Part shown: piece after piece, positions 1-7,556 of the stretch
How positions within the stretch are numbered: the stretch's first letter is position 1
Layout of the letters: each line of letters starts with the position of its first letter
Made by a program: the position numbers and the translations under genes
DNA from: Saprospiraceae bacterium
GTDB taxonomy: Bacteria > Bacteroidota > Bacteroidia > Chitinophagales > Saprospiraceae
DNA: 19,188 nt
Reading direction: 5' to 3'
Assembly: GCA_016710625.1 (NCBI GenBank)
Contig: JADJVK010000043.1
Span: 1 to 19,188, forward strand
The notes under the pieces: model-generated
Database searches by the model: none
What the model was told of the DNA's origin: nothing
The model's input: the letters and a program-made list of their open reading frames with translations, nothing else

Positions 1-322
1 TTCAATTGTATAAAAAAATAATAACTATTTGAATTTTACCTAATAAGAGCTTATTTTTCTATTACACAGTATTTGAAAATTTTCAAAATTTATTTATAAG
101 TGGATGATTTACAAATGTTTATTTATTCATATTAAAATATCAAACATTTTTTTAAATATGAATCTTAGTTAATTAATAAACAAAATTAACAAAACTATTC
201 TCTTATAAGAGCTCTATTATGTAAATTTTTATTTTTGGATATTATGAAAATCAAGTAATTTGATAATTCTGATGATTTTGAAATTATATTTTTCTTTAAT
301 TGTTAGAATATTTTTATAAATT
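1..322. other. AT-rich non-coding stretch with several palindromes
   Basis: No convincing reading frame is present. The stretch is extremely AT-rich and holds several perfect palindromes: a 16-bp one at 72-87 (TTTGAAAATTTTCAAA), a 12-bp one at 200-211 (CTCTTATAAGAG) and an overlapping 8-bp one at 208-215 (AGAGCTCT). The 9-mer ATAAGAGCT occurs at 43-51 and again at 205-213. A 9-bp inverted repeat (ATTCATATT, 125-133 and 155-163) could form a weak hairpin. It lies downstream of the minus-strand gene ending at 323, so part of it may act in termination, but no classical GC-rich stem with a T-tract was found. In DNA this AT-rich some palindromes are expected by chance. Confidence 0.4.
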
Positions 323-946
323 TTATTTGTTTTTTAATAAATAGTAGTTTTTTTTGATAATATCTATAAAATGTATTTTTTCTTTATCATCCAAATATTT
401 AACATTTTCCAAATTTAAAAAATCATCAATACTTTCATCAAGTGTTTTTTCTGTATCTAAAAAATAATTAAAATTTATATCAATAACTGATTCAATTTTA
501 TGAATATTTATTTGATCTAGAAATTTCTTTAATTCTTCACTAGGTGGGAAATAAGACCTAAGATAATAGTCTCTTGAATCATCTTGATTGTTGAAATGTG
601 AAAATGTATATTTGCCAACATATTTTGCGAAAATAAAGTATTTAAATACACTATAAATAATAGTTGAAAAAAGTAGAAAAATTAAAATAGTGATTGGATT
701 TAAAAATTTATGATTAGCAAAATAGATGAAACTATAAATGGTAATTATTAATATTGTGATGGTTTCTAAAATTGGATATTCATATTTATAATTGTAAATT
801 GTTCTTATATTTTCATAATCATAGTATAAGTATTTTTCAGATAAAAAACTTTTTTCATGGACTTTTATACCATTCTTTTCCAGAATTGATGTTCTAGTAT
901 AAAAACAATATTTTTCTATAAATCTTTGGTTTTCAATGTTATTCAT
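323..946 (-). CDS. hypothetical two-TM membrane protein (207 aa)
   Basis: I do not recognise a named family. The protein has a cytosolic-looking N-terminal part (1-57), a hydrophobic hairpin (about 59-77 and 82-106), then a soluble C-terminal part rich in acidic and aromatic residues. The layout resembles its upstream neighbour at 954-1379: an EKnGIkvHE-like stretch (23-31) before the hairpin, a GKYTFSHF stretch right after it (111-118), and a KKFLDQ helix (140-145). The arrangement, beta-rich segments around a TM hairpin, recalls small bacterial membrane proteins of the YcxB/bPH type, but that is only an impression. The ATG at 946 follows the previous stop by 7 nt, so co-transcription with it is likely. 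Base composition is even more AT-rich than murB. Confidence 0.75.
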   Translation of the reverse strand: MNNIENQRFIEKYCFYTRTSILEKNGIKVHEKSFLSEKYLYYDYENIRTIYNYKYEYPILETITILIITIYSFIYFANHKFLNPITILIFLLFSTIIYSVFKYFIFAKYVGKYTFSHFNNQDDSRDYYLRSYFPPSEELKKFLDQINIHKIESVIDINFNYFLDTEKTLDESIDDFLNLENVKYLDDKEKIHFIDIIKKNYYLLKNK

Positions 947-953
947 TTATTTT

Positions 954-1379
954 TTAGTTGTTTAAAAATTTAATTAATGCATTAAAATCATTTTCTTTAA
1001 TCGTTAAATATTTATTATAATTTTCATTTTCTAGAAAGTGTACTTGACCAAATTTTCTCAAATGTAAATGGTAATAGATGGTAAAAAGAATTGTTAAACA
1101 GAATGTTACAATACCAAACTTTAGCTTCCAATGAAAATCTCCCCAGAAAACAATAATTAATTGAATTGATTGTATCAATAGGTATGATAATCCTATTAAA
1201 AAGCCAAGTTGATAATCATCATTGAATTTTAATTTTTCTCTTATATTGAAAGTCCTAAAATTGATGACTTCGTGTTTGTATATTCCTTTTTCTTCAATAA
1301 AAAGTATGTCTTGAATTTTTGAAATTTTATATTTATTAAAAAGATATTTAAACTCAATTGATTCTTCTGGATTTATCAT
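954..1379 (-). CDS. hypothetical two-TM membrane protein (141 aa), likely paralogue of the next gene
   Basis: Family not recognised. An N-terminal soluble stretch (1-55) contains IEEKGIYKHE (28-37). Two hydrophobic helices follow (about 57-78 and 86-103), then a short tail with FGQVHF (110-115) and a terminal helix ALIKFLNN (134-141). The order and spacing of these elements parallel the 207-aa product encoded immediately downstream (323-946), which suggests an old tandem duplication; the downstream copy has about 60 extra C-terminal residues. The ATG at 1379 lies 18 nt after the murB stop codon, so the three genes probably form one minus-strand transcript. No function can be assigned. Confidence 0.75.
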   Translation of the reverse strand: MINPEESIEFKYLFNKYKISKIQDILFIEEKGIYKHEVINFRTFNIREKLKFNDDYQLGFLIGLSYLLIQSIQLIIVFWGDFHWKLKFGIVTFCLTILFTIYYHLHLRKFGQVHFLENENYNKYLTIKENDFNALIKFLNN

Positions 1380-1397
1380 TGCACTTAAATTTATTAT

Positions 1398-2405
1398 TTA
1401 CCAAACATTCACCTCCATCTCTAATTTGATGCCCATTTTTTCGTAACAGTCAGATTGGATTTTTTGTGCTAAATGGTGGATGGATTTGCCAGAGGCTCCG
1501 CCGTAGTTGACTAAAACGAGGGCTTGATTGGGATGGACACCAAAATTGGACTCTCTAAATCCTTTCCAACCACATTTTTCGATTATCCAACCAGCTGGGA
1601 TTTTAATGGATTCATTATCAATAGGGTAGGAGGGGATATTGTCGAATTTTTGCTTCAAATTATCAAACAAATCAATTGGAATAATGGGGTTTTTAAAAAA
1701 ACTTCCTGCATTTCCTACCTCTTTTGGGTCTGGTAATTTGGATTGGCGAATTGAAATGATTGCATTGCTCACATCTGAAGGCGTCGGATTTGATATTCCA
1801 TTTTCGGCTAAAATTTTTTGCACATCACCATAGCCGATTTTGATATTTGGCTTTTTACTTAGCTTAAAAATAACGGAGGTAATAAGGTATTTTCCTTTGT
1901 ATTTCGATTTGAAAATGGAATCTCTATAACCGAATTCGCAATCCTGATTTGCAAATGTAAGTGTCTTACCAGTCTCTAAATCAATCGCTTCTACATTTTC
2001 TATTACAGATTTCACCTCCACTCCGTATGCTCCAATATTCTGAATGGGGCAAGCCCCCACAGTGCCTGGAATCAAAGAAAGATTTTCAAGCCCATAGAGT
2101 TTGTTTTCTAATGACCAAAGTACGAATTGGTGCCAATTTTCACCAGCTGCAACCTTCACAATTGCTTCATTATCATTTTCTTGAAGAATGTTTTTCCCTT
2201 TGGTTTCTATTTTTAGAATCGTGTCAGATTGTGGTTGGGTTAAAAGAATATTACTACCTCCGCCCCAAATTTTAATATTTTTTAATGGAAATTTTAAATT
2301 ATTTTCAAAATCATCCATTGATTCGATTACAAAAATTTCAGCAGCTATAGAATTTATATTAAATGTATTAAATGGCTGTAAATCAGTATTATGTAAAATT
2401 TTCAT
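1398..2405 (-). CDS. murB: UDP-N-acetylenolpyruvoylglucosamine reductase (MurB, type I)
   Basis: MurB is the cytosolic FAD-dependent enzyme that uses NADPH to reduce UDP-GlcNAc-enolpyruvate to UDP-N-acetylmuramate, the second committed step of peptidoglycan precursor synthesis. The protein is 335 aa, close to the E. coli length. Visible family marks are the FAD-binding GGGSN loop (48-52), IPGTVGACPIQNIGAYG (112-128), the GYRDS motif with the active-site Arg (159-163), GSFFKNP with the catalytic Ser (S235), and the C-terminal LEMEV segment (328-332) that supplies the catalytic Glu. The YR-containing loop and full-length C-terminal region place it with type I enzymes. The ATG at 2405 fits the family N-terminus. 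It is first in a minus-strand run with two small membrane proteins and divergent from the gene starting at 2541. Confidence 0.97.
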   Translation of the reverse strand: MKILHNTDLQPFNTFNINSIAAEIFVIESMDDFENNLKFPLKNIKIWGGGSNILLTQPQSDTILKIETKGKNILQENDNEAIVKVAAGENWHQFVLWSLENKLYGLENLSLIPGTVGACPIQNIGAYGVEVKSVIENVEAIDLETGKTLTFANQDCEFGYRDSIFKSKYKGKYLITSVIFKLSKKPNIKIGYGDVQKILAENGISNPTPSDVSNAIISIRQSKLPDPKEVGNAGSFFKNPIIPIDLFDNLKQKFDNIPSYPIDNESIKIPAGWIIEKCGWKGFRESNFGVHPNQALVLVNYGGASGKSIHHLAQKIQSDCYEKMGIKLEMEVNVW

Positions 2406-2470
2406 GTATTTTTATTGAAATAGAATTGTGTACAATATCATAATTATTTATGAATGAACGTTAATTCCCT

Positions 2471-2478
2471 TATTTTTG
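2471..2478 (+). promoter_or_regulatory. candidate Bacteroidota -7 box (TAnnTTTG)
   Basis: TATTTTTG matches the Bacteroidota sigma-ABfr -7 consensus TAnnTTTG and is followed by CAACG. It lies 62 bp upstream of the ATG at 2541, in the divergent murB intergenic region. No good -33 TTG/TTTG box is visible at the usual distance, so this is tentative. Confidence 0.35.
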
Positions 2479-2540
2479 CAACGAAAATCAAAATTAATAT
2501 TTTATTTCGAAAATGTTGATTTCAAATTTTGAATATAATC

Positions 2541-4019
2541 ATGAATTCTAAATTTTTATTTGTTAGTTTTTTTATTGTTATTCTTTTTTCCTCCAATTTG
2601 TTTTCTCAGAAAATGGAGCAAAATCCTCTCATTTATCATCTCCGATTTGTAAATGAGACCAACCATGGAATGTTGATAATTCATAGATTGTTAGAGATTT
2701 ACAACCAAGAATTGAACAAACATGTCGATTTGGAAAATTATGCATTGAACAACTTTGGCAATGATGATTTTAAAGAAAATATCTTTGAAGATAAGAGTAG
2801 AGCTTATTACGAAATTGCACCATTTACACTTTATGAAAAAGCAATTGAGAATGAAAAATTGATCCATCCAAGTTTGGCAACTGACTTGAGAATGGATATT
2901 ACGGAAATAAAAAATATCGCAGCTCAGTTAGAAAGTAAACGATATTCTATTGCAAAGTTGTTTTCTACTGCAGATTTGGATAAGATGGAAGGTTTGAAAA
3001 TGGTGTATAGTGGGTTGGAAGATTGTGTGAGTTTATATAAGAATTTTCACGAAGTGAGAGATCGTATTCAAGCAAAACTGAACAACTATAATAACGAAAA
3101 AATCAAGGAGAAGAATTTGAAATCTATTAATAATGAGGTGTTTGTGAGTTTTAAGAATTGGACAGATATTGCAAATACAATTATTTTAGATTTGAAAAAT
3201 GAGCAAATGAGTGCCGTGAAAGCAAATTTTCCACTTCTAAAAACGAATGCTTCAAAATTAATAACAGCCATTGGCAAAAATAGTAAATCTCCCAACTTCA
3301 ATATTTTGAAAGAAGTGGAGGCGAAAATTACAAAATTTAACACTGAATTGAATGCTTATATTAATGGTGGAAAAGCTTCTCAAAACTATAATTTGTATGG
3401 AGATGCTTATTATTATTACAACAATAAATTGACTGGGATTTGTGATAAATTTGGTTTGGGAGCGACTTTTAAATTTAATGAATGGCTGACTAATAGTGAC
3501 TTACCTTATGTAGGATTTACTGAAATGCCTCATTTTTATAAAGTTATCTATCCTAAAAAGAAAGATGTAAAAGTAGAAGCTTTGGCTAAAACGAATTTTA
3601 CTGTTTTGCCAAATCAGGTAATTGAAATGCCCAAAATTGTTGAAAAAAGAAAAATTGTGGAAAGGAATGACAAAAGTATAGTTATCGATAGTGATACATT
3701 ATATATTGAAGTCTATGATAATCAAGAATATGATAAAGATACAATTTCATTGAATTTTAATGGCACATGGGTATTGAAAAACAGGGAGTTAACGAAATCA
3801 CCTATTCAATTAGCTTTGCCAATTATTCCTGATAAAGACAATTTTTTGGTATTACATGCCGAAAATTTAGGGATTAAACCACCTAATACAGCGGCAATAA
3901 AATATTACCAGCAATCTAAAACTAAACCTCAAATCGTAGTGCTTAATTCAAATTTACAAGAAAGCGAAGCAATTTTAATTCGAAAAGACTCAAATAATGA
4001 TGCAAAAAAAAATAAATAA
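2541..4019 (+). CDS. secreted helical protein with C-terminal beta domain (hypothetical)
   Basis: I prefer the ATG at 2541 over an in-frame TTG at 2529, because it starts directly with a signal peptide (MNSKFLFVSFFIVILFSSNL, then FSQ); this gives 492 aa. The mature N-terminal two-thirds is charged and predicted helical, probably a coiled-coil or helical bundle, with no enzyme motif I can name. The C-terminal part (about 365-470) resembles a beta-sandwich module common in secreted Bacteroidota proteins: a DSDTLYIEVYDNQEYDKDTI-type strand pair, FNGTWVLKNREL, then LHAENLGIKPPNTA. No T9SS tail is present, so it is probably periplasmic or outer-membrane associated. Its stop overlaps the next gene's start by 23 bp, indicating tight co-expression with the CotH-family protein. 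Function unknown. Confidence 0.85.
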   Translation: MNSKFLFVSFFIVILFSSNLFSQKMEQNPLIYHLRFVNETNHGMLIIHRLLEIYNQELNKHVDLENYALNNFGNDDFKENIFEDKSRAYYEIAPFTLYEKAIENEKLIHPSLATDLRMDITEIKNIAAQLESKRYSIAKLFSTADLDKMEGLKMVYSGLEDCVSLYKNFHEVRDRIQAKLNNYNNEKIKEKNLKSINNEVFVSFKNWTDIANTIILDLKNEQMSAVKANFPLLKTNASKLITAIGKNSKSPNFNILKEVEAKITKFNTELNAYINGGKASQNYNLYGDAYYYYNNKLTGICDKFGLGATFKFNEWLTNSDLPYVGFTEMPHFYKVIYPKKKDVKVEALAKTNFTVLPNQVIEMPKIVEKRKIVERNDKSIVIDSDTLYIEVYDNQEYDKDTISLNFNGTWVLKNRELTKSPIQLALPIIPDKDNFLVLHAENLGIKPPNTAAIKYYQQSKTKPQIVVLNSNLQESEAILIRKDSNNDAKKNK

Positions 4020-5610
4020 GTACCTTATTTTTAGTTTATTAATTTTTTGTTTTTGCATAAAAGTAAATGGACAAGTTACTTTAGTATCGAAATTGCCGAT
4101 TTTTAATATTACTACATCTGGTCAGATTATCAAAGAAGAAGACAAGATTGTTGCCGATATGAAAGTAATCGACAATATTGGTAAATCGAATGATATCAAT
4201 GACTTGCCCACTTTTGAATCCAAAATCGGTATTGAAATCAGAGGTCAAACTTCTATTATATTTTCAGCAAGGTTGCCCTTTTCGGTGGAAACTAGAAAAA
4301 GTGATGGTTTTACCAGTGATGATGTCAAACTTTTGGGTTTACCCAAAGAAAATGATTGGGCATTTATTGCTCCTTATAGCGATAAAACATTGATAAGAGA
4401 TGCATTTACCTACAAATTGGCAAAACAAATAATGCCTTGGGCTCCTAGTTTTAAATTTGCAGAATTAGTGCTCAATAATGAATATGAAGGGGTGTATATG
4501 ATAACTGAAAAGATTAAAAAATCTAAGAATCGTGTCAATATCGACCCAATGAATCCTAACGAAAATCAGGGAGATTCGCTCACTGGAGGCTATATTTTTG
4601 CTTTGGATAAACTATCAAAAGGAGATAATTATTTTTATTCAAATATCAGTTTTACTGGTATTTCTCAAAAGCCATATTATGTAATAAATTACCCAAAACC
4701 TGAATTGATTACAACATCTCAAAATAATTATATCTCAAAGTATATTAAAGATTTTGAGACGATGATGAACTCGGCTCAATATAATAACTCAACGACTGGT
4801 TATCCTAGTGCAATCGAAGTTGATACCTTTGTCAATTTTTTCTTAATCAATGAATTAACTAAAAATGTAGATGGCTATCGACTCAGTACATTTTTCAAAA
4901 AAGATAGAAATTCAATCAACCCAAAACTTTCAATTGCAAGTGTTTGGGATTTCAATATTGCCTTAGGAAATGCAGATTATTGTGAAGGATCCTCTACTAG
5001 TGGGTGGGCTTATAATTTTAATAACTATTGCCTAAGTGGTTTATATTCCATCCCAAGTTGGTTAGTGAAGTTGTCAAAAGACCCTAGTTTTAATAGCAAA
5101 ATGAAAAGTAGGTGGATAGAATTAAGAAAAAAAGAGTTTAAGCTGGACAGAATGTTCTCTTTGATTGATAGCTTAAAGAATGAAATTGGATACGAGGCAA
5201 TTGCTAGAAATTATAAAAGATACGATATTTTAAATACTCATGTTTGGCCCAATCCACAAGTTGCAGGGTCTTATGAAGGCGAAATAACCTATTTGAAAAA
5301 TTGGTTGGGTGATAGAGTTAAATGGATAGATGGTCAATTTGGGTATGTTGAAACAGGGATAGAAAGTATTGATAATGATGATAATTGCTTCATTTTTCCC
5401 AACCCAGTTAAAGATATTATTCATTTGAAAACTACAATGAATATCCAAAAAATAGAAATTTTGGATCAAATAGGCAGGTTGGTGCAAAATGAAATAGTGA
5501 TGGCACCGTCCCAATCTGATATTCCAATCGACGAGTTAATAAATGGAATATATTTCATAAAAATTTATACACCAAAAGGCATTTTTGTTGAAAAGTTTGT
5601 TAAAAATTGA
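3997..5610 (+). CDS. CotH-family protein with T9SS C-terminal sorting domain
   Basis: This 537-aa secreted protein carries a CotH domain. CotH proteins are an atypical kinase-fold family; Bacillus CotH phosphorylates spore-coat proteins, but the substrates of Bacteroidota members are unknown. Visible marks are a signal peptide (1-26, ending VNGQ), GIEIRGQTS (78-86), ENDWAFIAPYSDKTLIRDAF (118-137), an EYEGVYMITEKIKKSKNRV block (162-180), GGYIFALDK (197-205), and VWDFNIALGN in the C-terminal half, which corresponds to the family's WDF metal-binding segment. The last about 80 residues (PNPVKDIIHL ... NGIYFIKIY ... EKFVKN) form a type A T9SS sorting domain, so the protein should be exported to the cell surface or released. 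The start overlaps the upstream gene by 23 bp; the MbnP-like gene follows after 42 nt. Confidence 0.93.
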   Translation: MMQKKINKYLIFSLLIFCFCIKVNGQVTLVSKLPIFNITTSGQIIKEEDKIVADMKVIDNIGKSNDINDLPTFESKIGIEIRGQTSIIFSARLPFSVETRKSDGFTSDDVKLLGLPKENDWAFIAPYSDKTLIRDAFTYKLAKQIMPWAPSFKFAELVLNNEYEGVYMITEKIKKSKNRVNIDPMNPNENQGDSLTGGYIFALDKLSKGDNYFYSNISFTGISQKPYYVINYPKPELITTSQNNYISKYIKDFETMMNSAQYNNSTTGYPSAIEVDTFVNFFLINELTKNVDGYRLSTFFKKDRNSINPKLSIASVWDFNIALGNADYCEGSSTSGWAYNFNNYCLSGLYSIPSWLVKLSKDPSFNSKMKSRWIELRKKEFKLDRMFSLIDSLKNEIGYEAIARNYKRYDILNTHVWPNPQVAGSYEGEITYLKNWLGDRVKWIDGQFGYVETGIESIDNDDNCFIFPNPVKDIIHLKTTMNIQKIEILDQIGRLVQNEIVMAPSQSDIPIDELINGIYFIKIYTPKGIFVEKFVKN

Positions 5611-5652
5611 GAAACAGATTTTTAAATTGTATATTTGAATAAAATTATTGAA

Positions 5653-6420
5653 ATGAAGCCATTTTTACTATTTTCCTTATTGTTTTTATTTGCATTTCAA
5701 AGTTCATTTGCTCAAAGTAATTATAAATTGAATATCAACCATTTAATGAATGGAAATAAGTTGATTTTTAAACAAAATAATACAAGCTGGGAGGGGGTGA
5801 ATTACAATGTAACTAGGCTTCAATATTATTTTTCTAATTTTTCTTTTACTACAGAATCCAATAAAAAAACTTCAAGAAAAGACATCGTTTTATTAACTAA
5901 CGGTAGTACAGACTATTACGATTTAGCTCAAATGAGTTTGGACGGCAAAGTAAAAGAAATCGAATTTTATTTTGGTTTGGATTCATTGACGAACCACAGC
6001 GATCCGTCATTATATCCTGTTGGAAGCCCATTGGGTTTTCAGGATCCTGAAATGAATTGGGGTTGGTCAGCTGGGTATCGTTTTTTGGCAGTGGAAGGTG
6101 TTTTTGATTATGATAAAGATGGAAGCCCTGAGAGAGGTTTTGAATATCATATGGTATCGGATAGATATTATTCTAAATTGACTTTGCCAGTTAAAGAAAT
6201 TGAAGATAGTAATGGCAATAAAATATTATCGATTAATTGTAATGTAGATAAATTATTCCAAACTTTGAAATTTAGTCAAAAAGCAATTTTACATGGTGCT
6301 GGTGGACAATGCGATATCATTTCTAGTAATATTAATACTGGATTAGTCTTTACTCCGAACCTTACAATTGACAATAAAGAAGTTGATTCAAAGAATATCA
6401 TTGAAGTAAAAATAACTTAA
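5653..6420 (+). CDS. MbnP-like secreted protein, C-terminal sorting tail lost by frameshift
   Basis: The reading frame gives 255 aa from the ATG at 5653; an upstream TTG at 5635 would only put charged residues ahead of the signal peptide (MKPFLLFSLLFLFAFQSSFA, then Q). The mature part matches the MbnP family, periplasmic or surface proteins named for a partner in methanobactin/copper handling: VNYNVTRLQYYFSN (49-62), YDLAQ (89-93), KEIEFYFGLDSLTN (101-114), MNWGWSAGYRFLAVEG (134-149). As written, translation stops at 6418-6420, but a T9SS-like tail continues in another frame to 6629. Adding one A to the AAAAA run at 6407-6411 joins them into a 325-aa protein (VKNNLTSGFIQVNYNF...). The copper role is known only for some relatives and is not shown here. 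Confidence 0.88.
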   Translation: MKPFLLFSLLFLFAFQSSFAQSNYKLNINHLMNGNKLIFKQNNTSWEGVNYNVTRLQYYFSNFSFTTESNKKTSRKDIVLLTNGSTDYYDLAQMSLDGKVKEIEFYFGLDSLTNHSDPSLYPVGSPLGFQDPEMNWGWSAGYRFLAVEGVFDYDKDGSPERGFEYHMVSDRYYSKLTLPVKEIEDSNGNKILSINCNVDKLFQTLKFSQKAILHGAGGQCDIISSNINTGLVFTPNLTIDNKEVDSKNIIEVKIT

Positions 6421-6629
6421 CTAGTGGTTTTATTCAAGTAAATTATAATTTTGATCAAATCTCATCTCTTCAAGTTTTTAATTTAGAGGGAAAAATGGTG
6501 GCTTCAAAAAATGGTTTAACCAACTCAGGAGTTGCAGATTTTCAATTGGATACAAACTCTAGTTATGTAATAGTTGCAAATGTAAATGGAAAAATTGTGG
6601 CTACAAAAAGGGTGGTGATTGCAAATTAA
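6408..6629 (+). pseudogene. out-of-frame T9SS sorting tail of the MbnP-like gene
   Basis: In the frame containing 6423-6629 the sequence encodes SGFIQVNYNFDQISSLQVFN, then LEGKMVASKNG and a C-terminal NGKIVATKRVVIAN before TAA at 6627-6629. This has the beta-strand pattern and basic end of a type A T9SS C-terminal domain. It has no start of its own and directly continues the MbnP-like gene after a one-base loss. The stop overlaps the convergent glsA stop by 4 bp (6626-6629), a natural gene end, which supports this being the true 3' end of the upstream gene. Confidence 0.8.
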
Positions 6630-7537
6630 AAAATAGACATCTGAGTTTCTGTTGTCAAAAATTCTAAGGCTTTCATGCCTAACACAGAATTCCCTTTCTC
6701 ATTTAATTTGGGACCCCAAGTGGCAACTGAATAATTTTTTGGGTGAATGGCAATAATTCCACCACCAATACCGCTTTTCCCTGGTAACCCAACTTTATAA
6801 GCAAATTCACCTGATTCATCATAAAAACCACAGGTTTGCATGAGTGCATTGAGTCGTTTGGTCTGACTTTGTGTTAATATTTTAATTCTTTCTTTTGTAA
6901 AACCTTCATTTGCAAAATAGTAAAAACTATGAGCTAATTCTTTACAAGTCATTTCGAGAGAGCATTGGTGAAAGTAAAAATCTAACACAATATCCACCTC
7001 ATTATAAATGCTTCCAAATGATTTCAAAAAATTGGCTAATGCAGCGTTTCTGAACCCGACTTTTTTCTCGGATAATGCAACTGACTCATTATAATGGATA
7101 TTTTCAGTGTGTGCTAGTTTTCTCACAAAATTCAAAAAATCTTCTTTAGGATTTTCCAAATTGGATATTAAAATATCCGCAATAACCATTGCTCCTGCAT
7201 TGATAAAAGGGTTTCTAGGTTTCCCTTTTTCATATTCCAACTGAACTAGAGAATTAAACGGATTTCCAGAGGGTTCCACTCCAACTCTTTGCCAAATTTG
7301 CTCACCCATAAATTGGAAAGCCAATGAAAGTGAAAAAACTTTAGAGATACTTTGGATTGAAAATTTTTCATCACTATTGCCAAAGGCATAATCATTTCCC
7401 CTATTATCCAACAAATGAATGCCAAACTTGGTAGGATCCACCATCGCTAATTCAGGAATTGATGCTGAAATTTTACCATCAGAAACAAAAGGTTTTAGGG
7501 CATCATCTATCTTTTCAAAAATCTGATTGTAGTTCAT
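6626..7537 (-). CDS. glsA: glutaminase A
   Basis: Glutaminase hydrolyses L-glutamine to L-glutamate and ammonia in the cytosol and belongs to the serine-dependent, beta-lactamase-like fold. The 303-aa product has the expected single-domain length. Marks are FSIQSISKVF (59-68), holding the catalytic Ser63-x-x-Lys66, the PSGNPFNS segment (89-96), RNPFINAGAM (108-117) with the conserved Asn113, and the glycine-rich GLPGKSGIGGGI (250-261). I place the start at the ATG at 7537; two TTG codons just upstream are in frame but add nothing conserved. It follows the prolyl oligopeptidase gene by 19 nt on the same strand, suggesting a shared transcript for peptide and glutamine use. It converges on the MbnP-like gene with a 4-bp overlap of stops. 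Confidence 0.97.
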   Translation of the reverse strand: MNYNQIFEKIDDALKPFVSDGKISASIPELAMVDPTKFGIHLLDNRGNDYAFGNSDEKFSIQSISKVFSLSLAFQFMGEQIWQRVGVEPSGNPFNSLVQLEYEKGKPRNPFINAGAMVIADILISNLENPKEDFLNFVRKLAHTENIHYNESVALSEKKVGFRNAALANFLKSFGSIYNEVDIVLDFYFHQCSLEMTCKELAHSFYYFANEGFTKERIKILTQSQTKRLNALMQTCGFYDESGEFAYKVGLPGKSGIGGGIIAIHPKNYSVATWGPKLNEKGNSVLGMKALEFLTTETQMSIF

Positions 7538-7556
7538 CAACAAATTTAGAAATTAT

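Noticed and set aside
1524..2418. Several plus-strand open frames opposite murB
   Set aside because: They are antisense to a fully conserved murB gene and show no family features.
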